Positions 33,292-36,053 of a stretch of DNA of 36,053 nt are shown piece by piece. A program made the position numbers and the translations under genes. Source of the stretch: Nevskiaceae bacterium (GTDB lineage Bacteria > Pseudomonadota > Gammaproteobacteria > Nevskiales > Nevskiaceae); NCBI GenBank assembly GCA_021731445.1, contig JAKFXK010000091.1, positions 1 to 36,053 on the forward strand, read 5' to 3'. Under the pieces are notes generated by a model. That model did no database searches and was not told where the DNA came from. It saw only the letters and a list, made by a program, of their open reading frames with translations. The stretch's first letter is position 1; every line of letters begins with the position of its first letter.

Positions 33292-34632
33292 TTATTGGGA
33301 AGGCGCCGCTTTTTCGCCAGCATTCATTTCGACGCTTGACGGCTGCGGATCGCCGACCGAGGCCAGCCAGTCGCGGAACGTCGTGGTGCCCTGCGCCGCA
33401 GCGGCCTGCTCGGCGACATCCAGCCACTGCGCCACTGCCGGCATTGCGCCCGCCTCGGGCCTAGCACCACGCAGGTGTTGCCAGAGGGTGGCGAGGTCAT
33501 AGCTGGCGGGGTCGCGGGCCATCAACAGGTAGGGGCCGCTCTCGGCCAGATAGCCGCCTTGGATCAGCGGTGTGGTTAGCGCCTGTGCGCCGCTTTCCGA
33601 CAGGCCCAGCTCCCTGGCGAGCAGCTCGCGCGAGGCCGGAGGCTGACCCTGCAAGAATCTCAGGCCCACCTGCACCATCAGCGACAGGCCCGCCTGCTCG
33701 CGCGCACGGCCGGCATGCATCACCCGCGACAGCAAGGGGTTCATGCGCGACGGGTGCTGCACGTAATAGGCGATCTGGCAGCCGGCCAGCAGGATCAGCC
33801 AGCCGACATAGAGCCAGATCAGCACGAAGATCATGATGGCAAAGCTGGAATAGATGGCGTTGTAGTCGGTGGCCTCGGCGACGAACGCCGCGAAGGCGTA
33901 ACTCAGGGTCTGCCATAACAGTCCCGCCACCATGCCGCCCATGAAGGCCGCCCTGGGCCTGACCCTTGCCTGCGGCACAAAGGCGTATAGAAAGGTGAAG
34001 ACGCCGACGATCAGTAGGTACGGCAGGATCGTCGAGAACACGAACAGGAAGAAGCCGAACGGCTCGATGCGCGACATCCAGTGCGCCCATTCGCCATTGA
34101 ACACCCCGGCGGTGAGGCCGAGTGCTGTGAACACCAGCGCGGGGCCGACCGTGAGCACAGCCAGATACTCGGTGAGCCGGGTGGAGATGCCGCGCGGGTT
34201 TTCCACCTGCCAGACTTCGTTGAAGGCGCCTTCCACTTTCTGGATCAGCGAAATTGCGGAATACAACAGCAGCGCTACACCCAGCGAGCCGAGCACGCCC
34301 ACCTCCACCTTGGAGACGAATGTCACCACCGTGTCACTGACCTGTCTGGCTTGTGCAGGTCCTAGCCCCCTGAGCGCCTCGATCAGCACCGGTTCCAGGC
34401 TGTTGTGGACGCCCAGTGCCTTCAGCAGCGAGAAGCCCAGTGCCAGGAACGGCGTCAGCGACAGCAGCGTGGTGTAGACCAAGCTCATCGCCCACAGCGA
34501 GAGCTGGCCGCGCGCAAACACTGTGACAAGAGCATCCAGCGCCCGCAGCGCCTCCAGCCCCCAGCGGCCAAGTCGGCTGGCAGGCCGCAATGACCAGAGA
34601 CGGATGCGCAGGGCCTGAAGGGTTTTGATCAT
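33292..34632 (-). CDS. YihY/virulence factor BrkB family membrane protein
   Basis: This is an inner-membrane protein of 446 residues. Six hydrophobic helices span residues about 40-285. Family motifs are SLVYTTLLSLTPFLAL, YSAISLIQKVEGAFNEVW, and the late YNAIYSSFAIMIFVLIWLYVGWLILLAGCQIAYY. After residue about 300 follows a soluble C-terminal part with a possible winged-helix (GQPPASRELLARELGLSES) and a disordered Ala-rich end. The family was once annotated as RNase BN, which is incorrect. Its physiological role is unknown. It starts at the ATG 34632, divergent from the phasin gene. Confidence 0.92.
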   Translation of the reverse strand: MIKTLQALRIRLWSLRPASRLGRWGLEALRALDALVTVFARGQLSLWAMSLVYTTLLSLTPFLALGFSLLKALGVHNSLEPVLIEALRGLGPAQARQVSDTVVTFVSKVEVGVLGSLGVALLLYSAISLIQKVEGAFNEVWQVENPRGISTRLTEYLAVLTVGPALVFTALGLTAGVFNGEWAHWMSRIEPFGFFLFVFSTILPYLLIVGVFTFLYAFVPQARVRPRAAFMGGMVAGLLWQTLSYAFAAFVAEATDYNAIYSSFAIMIFVLIWLYVGWLILLAGCQIAYYVQHPSRMNPLLSRVMHAGRAREQAGLSLMVQVGLRFLQGQPPASRELLARELGLSESGAQALTTPLIQGGYLAESGPYLLMARDPASYDLATLWQHLRGARPEAGAMPAVAQWLDVAEQAAAAQGTTTFRDWLASVGDPQPSSVEMNAGEKAAPSQ

Positions 34633-34692
34633 GGCGGGATGCTACCTCAGCCCGAATCAGCAAGTGCTTGACAACAGTGGAAATCTGCCTGC

Positions 34693-34721
34693 TTGACAGC
34701 GAGAGGTGCCACTTTTATGAT
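34693..34721 (+). promoter_or_regulatory. Strong sigma70 promoter of the phasin gene
   Basis: A perfect -35 TTGACA (34693-34698) and a near-perfect -10 TATGAT (34716-34721) are separated by the optimal 17 bases. The expected start is about 34728, within the first copy of the 17-bp repeat. Another TTGACA lies at 34668-34673. Confidence 0.78.
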
Positions 34722-34726
34722 GCACC

Positions 34727-34769
34727 GCAACAAATGCTGCACTGCAACAAATGCTGCACTGCAACAAAC
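34727..34769 (+). repeat. 17-bp tandem repeat (2.5 copies), candidate PhaR-type operator
   Basis: GCAACAAATGCTGCACT occurs at 34727-34743 and again, identically, at 34744-34760, then partially at 34761-34769. Each junction forms the imperfect palindrome CTGC-ACT-GCAA. The repeat sits exactly at the predicted transcription start of the phasin gene, a typical place for a repressor. PhaR of PHA producers binds TGC-rich sites (CTGCN3GCAG reported in Paracoccus), which these resemble. Confidence 0.75.
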
Positions 34770-34832
34770 TTCAGCAGCACCTCAGTTTCCATCTTTAAGT
34801 TTCCCTGCCACACCTACCAACGGAGTTTCGCC

Positions 34833-35330
34833 ATGGATGTTCAGTCTCTCATCACCGAAGTCACCGGCCGCGCCGAAAAGTTCGCTGCCCAGGGCCAGGA
34901 AGTCGCCACGATTGGTTTTGACACCCTCAAGACCGCCAACAGCATCGTTGTCGAGTCTGCCAACACCATCGCCAAGACCAACGCCGACGCCGCCACCGCG
35001 CTGTTCAGCGGTGCCAAGGTCAGCTTCGAGAAAGCCACCAAGGACGGCGTGCAGGCCGTGATCGCCAACCCGGTTGCCTACATCCCCGCCACCACTCCGG
35101 CCGTCGAAGCTTTCAATGTCACCGTGCAGACCCTGCTCGACACCAAGGGCGAGCTGGTCAAGACCTTCGAGGGCGGCTACAGCACCATCGTCGCCACGCT
35201 CAATGGCGAGGCGGCTGTCGCCAAGGCAAAGAAGACCGTGAAGGCTGCTGTTGCCAAGACCGATGCCACCGCCAAGAAAGTCGTGAAATCCGCGACCAAG
35301 ACAGCAAGGACGGCTGCCAAGAAGGCCTAA
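34833..35330 (+). CDS. Phasin family protein
   Basis: Phasins coat polyhydroxyalkanoate granules. The 165-residue product starts MDVQSLITEVTGRAEKFAAQGQEVA and is almost wholly helical and Gly/Pro-poor. Phasin_2-like heptads span residues about 5-125. The last about 40 residues are an Ala/Lys-rich tail (VAKAKKTVKAAVAKT, then AKKVVKSATKTA, ending KKA) like that of PhaF and histone H1-type proteins, which can bind DNA and help share granules at division. The ATG at 34833 has CGGAG upstream. Its strong promoter with operator-like repeats and its own terminator suggest a highly expressed, inducible monocistronic gene. A non-PHA helical role is less likely. Confidence 0.88.
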   Translation: MDVQSLITEVTGRAEKFAAQGQEVATIGFDTLKTANSIVVESANTIAKTNADAATALFSGAKVSFEKATKDGVQAVIANPVAYIPATTPAVEAFNVTVQTLLDTKGELVKTFEGGYSTIVATLNGEAAVAKAKKTVKAAVAKTDATAKKVVKSATKTARTAAKKA

Positions 35331-35386
35331 GTGCTGGCTTGAGGCGCGGGGGCTTCCCCGCCCGCACCTCCTTCGCGCTGCAATCC

Positions 35387-35416
35387 AACGGGGTCGGCTT
35401 ACGCCGGCCCCGTTTT
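35387..35416 (+). terminator. Rho-independent terminator of the phasin gene
   Basis: A 12-bp stem (AACGGGGTCGGC at 35387-35398 and GCCGGCCCCGTT at 35403-35414, with one T-G pair), loop TTAC, ends in TTTT. It lies 57 bases after the phasin stop. Confidence 0.85.
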
Positions 35417-35431
35417 GCTTTCAGAGGTCTC

Positions 35432-35710
35432 ATGACACTCAGACATATCAAGGCCAGTCACATGCTCAACACCGCCGTTGATGGCTTCTCTGTGCTTGTA
35501 GAGCACGAGAGCAATGCGCTGGAAAATCTCCTTGCCTCGCTGCGCGAACGCCTCGTGGTTGCCCGCAAAGCCCGCAAGCTGAGCGAACTGCTGCGCGACC
35601 AGATTGATTTGCTGCCCGATACCCAGGCGCGGCTGCGGCGCGACCATACGATCCGCAGGCAGTTGCTACTGGGTTTCAGCCACGATGTACGTGGCAGCAT
35701 TGGCATTTAG
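35432..35710 (+). CDS. Small helical protein of unknown function downstream of phasin
   Basis: The 92-residue product starts MTLRHIKASHMLNTAVDGFSVL at 35432, 6 bases after AGAGGT. Residues about 20-70 are a run of charged amphipathic helix (ALENLLASLRERLVVARKARKL, then LLRDQIDLLPDTQARLRRDH). This suggests a coiled coil or helical hairpin. I do not recognise the family. It lies behind the phasin terminator and before a strong bidirectional terminator, so it is either expressed by read-through or from a weak own promoter. A role on or near PHA granules is only a guess from position. Confidence 0.7.
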   Translation: MTLRHIKASHMLNTAVDGFSVLVEHESNALENLLASLRERLVVARKARKLSELLRDQIDLLPDTQARLRRDHTIRRQLLLGFSHDVRGSIGI

Positions 35711-35734
35711 CACGCTGACTGAGTGCAGCGCCCC

Positions 35735-35777
35735 GTCCAACAAAAAACCCGCCGTTTAGGCGGGTTTTTTGTTGGAC
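35735..35777. terminator. Bidirectional rho-independent terminator, 19-bp perfect stem
   Basis: The arms at 35735-35753 (GTCCAACAAAAAACCCGCC) and 35759-35777 are perfectly complementary with a 5-base loop, giving A6 and T6 tracts on either strand. It serves the small protein gene on the plus strand. It also overlaps the last codons and stop of the minus-strand gene ending at 35756. Confidence 0.93.
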
Positions 35778-36052
35778 GCCTTGCTGGATTTGGTCGTGCC
35801 GGTCTTGGCCTTGCGTCTTTTGGCAGGCGGCGCGGGTTCGGGCTCGCTGATGCGCACCTTTACCGTCGACAACAGGCGCTGCACGGCTGGCGAACTCTTC
35901 AGATTTTCGAAGTTGCCGCGCACGAACTCCGCGGCCGGACTCAGGCCATCGCTGGCCTGGCCCATCTTGTCCTTCAGGAAGCTCATCAGGTCTTCCTGCA
36001 AGCCCGCGACATCCGGCAGGCCGAGGAAGCGCCGCAGCTCCTCCGGTTTCAC
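35756..36052 (-). CDS. Lys-rich C-terminal part of an unidentified protein, cut by the window edge
   Basis: The visible 98 residues begin KPEELRRFLGLPDVAGLQEDL at the right edge. A GTG codon is present there, but the true start may lie outside the window. A helical part (SFLKDKMGQ, SPAAEFVRGNFENL) is followed by VKVRISEPEPAPPAKRRKAKTG and a Ser/Lys tail ending NKKPA. The basic tail resembles those of DNA- or granule-associated proteins, such as the phasin nearby. I do not recognise the family. The stop codon lies inside the loop of the 19-bp terminator stem, so the last codons are part of its hairpin. Confidence 0.65.
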   Translation of the reverse strand: MKPEELRRFLGLPDVAGLQEDLMSFLKDKMGQASDGLSPAAEFVRGNFENLKSSPAVQRLLSTVKVRISEPEPAPPAKRRKAKTGTTKSSKASNKKPA

Positions 36053-36053
36053 A

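Noticed and set aside
34727-34769. Short CRISPR-like repeat
   Set aside because: The copies are directly adjacent without spacers, and they sit on a promoter start site.

Overview
The window is a GC-rich (roughly 60 %) bacterial chromosome segment, densely packed on both strands with mostly housekeeping genes. Gene content (rpsU-yqeY-dnaG-rpoD, tsaD and folB divergent from rpsU, alpha2beta2-type glyQ/glyS, gmhB after glyS, minCDE, FadD, phasin) points to a gammaproteobacterium. A Nevskiales/Xanthomonadales-like lineage is my guess; no rRNA or other decisive marker is present. I see no tRNA, rRNA, CRISPR array, transposase or prophage gene.

Layout. 1-632: left-edge ParB-like gene (minus) with a frameshift. 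695-1237: folE. 1379-3183: acyl-ACP desaturase plus short-chain dehydrogenase with overlapping ends. 3277-3984: outer-membrane beta-barrel protein (minus). 4198-5136: PAS-GGDEF diguanylate cyclase. 5246-5728: SET-domain methyltransferase. 5725-8353: DUF885 lipoprotein peptidase and NRDE protein (minus). 8412-13852: glyQ and glyS, separated by a sterol-desaturase-family protein, the remnant of an S9 peptidase, and ohr. 13860-14393: gmhB. 14404-18133: a minus-strand operon (TetR, nitrilase-like lipoprotein, exported flavin amine oxidase) whose genes overlap by 4 bases. 18249-20579: divergently, an octaheme cytochrome c and a small membrane protein. 20640-22091: folB and tsaD (minus). 22242-26934: rpsU, yqeY, dnaG, rpoD. 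27023-29475: alpha-E protein and circularly permuted ATP-grasp protein (minus). 29615-31447: minCDE. 31510-34632: fadD and a YihY/BrkB protein (minus). 34833-36052: phasin, a small helical protein, and the end of a Lys-rich protein.

Most genes are ordinary, but several points stand out. DnaG keeps the numbering of the E. coli N-terminal domain yet has lost all four zinc ligands. A 127-bp REP/MITE-like element with 14-bp perfect terminal inverted repeats sits 8 bases before dnaG. The TetR-nitrilase-amine oxidase operon has a 16-bp palindrome over the TetR start codon, and its nitrilase-like protein appears to have Ser in place of the catalytic Cys. The divergent octaheme cytochrome with its 4-TM partner is of unknown function. 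The phasin gene has a near-consensus sigma70 promoter followed at the start site by a 17-bp tandem repeat that looks like a repressor operator.

Functionally the window joins nucleotide/folate metabolism (folE, folB), lipid metabolism (desaturase, SDR, sterol desaturase, fadD, phasin), replication/transcription/translation core genes and division-site selection. The likely accessory parts are 14.4-20.6 kb and the S9 remnant.
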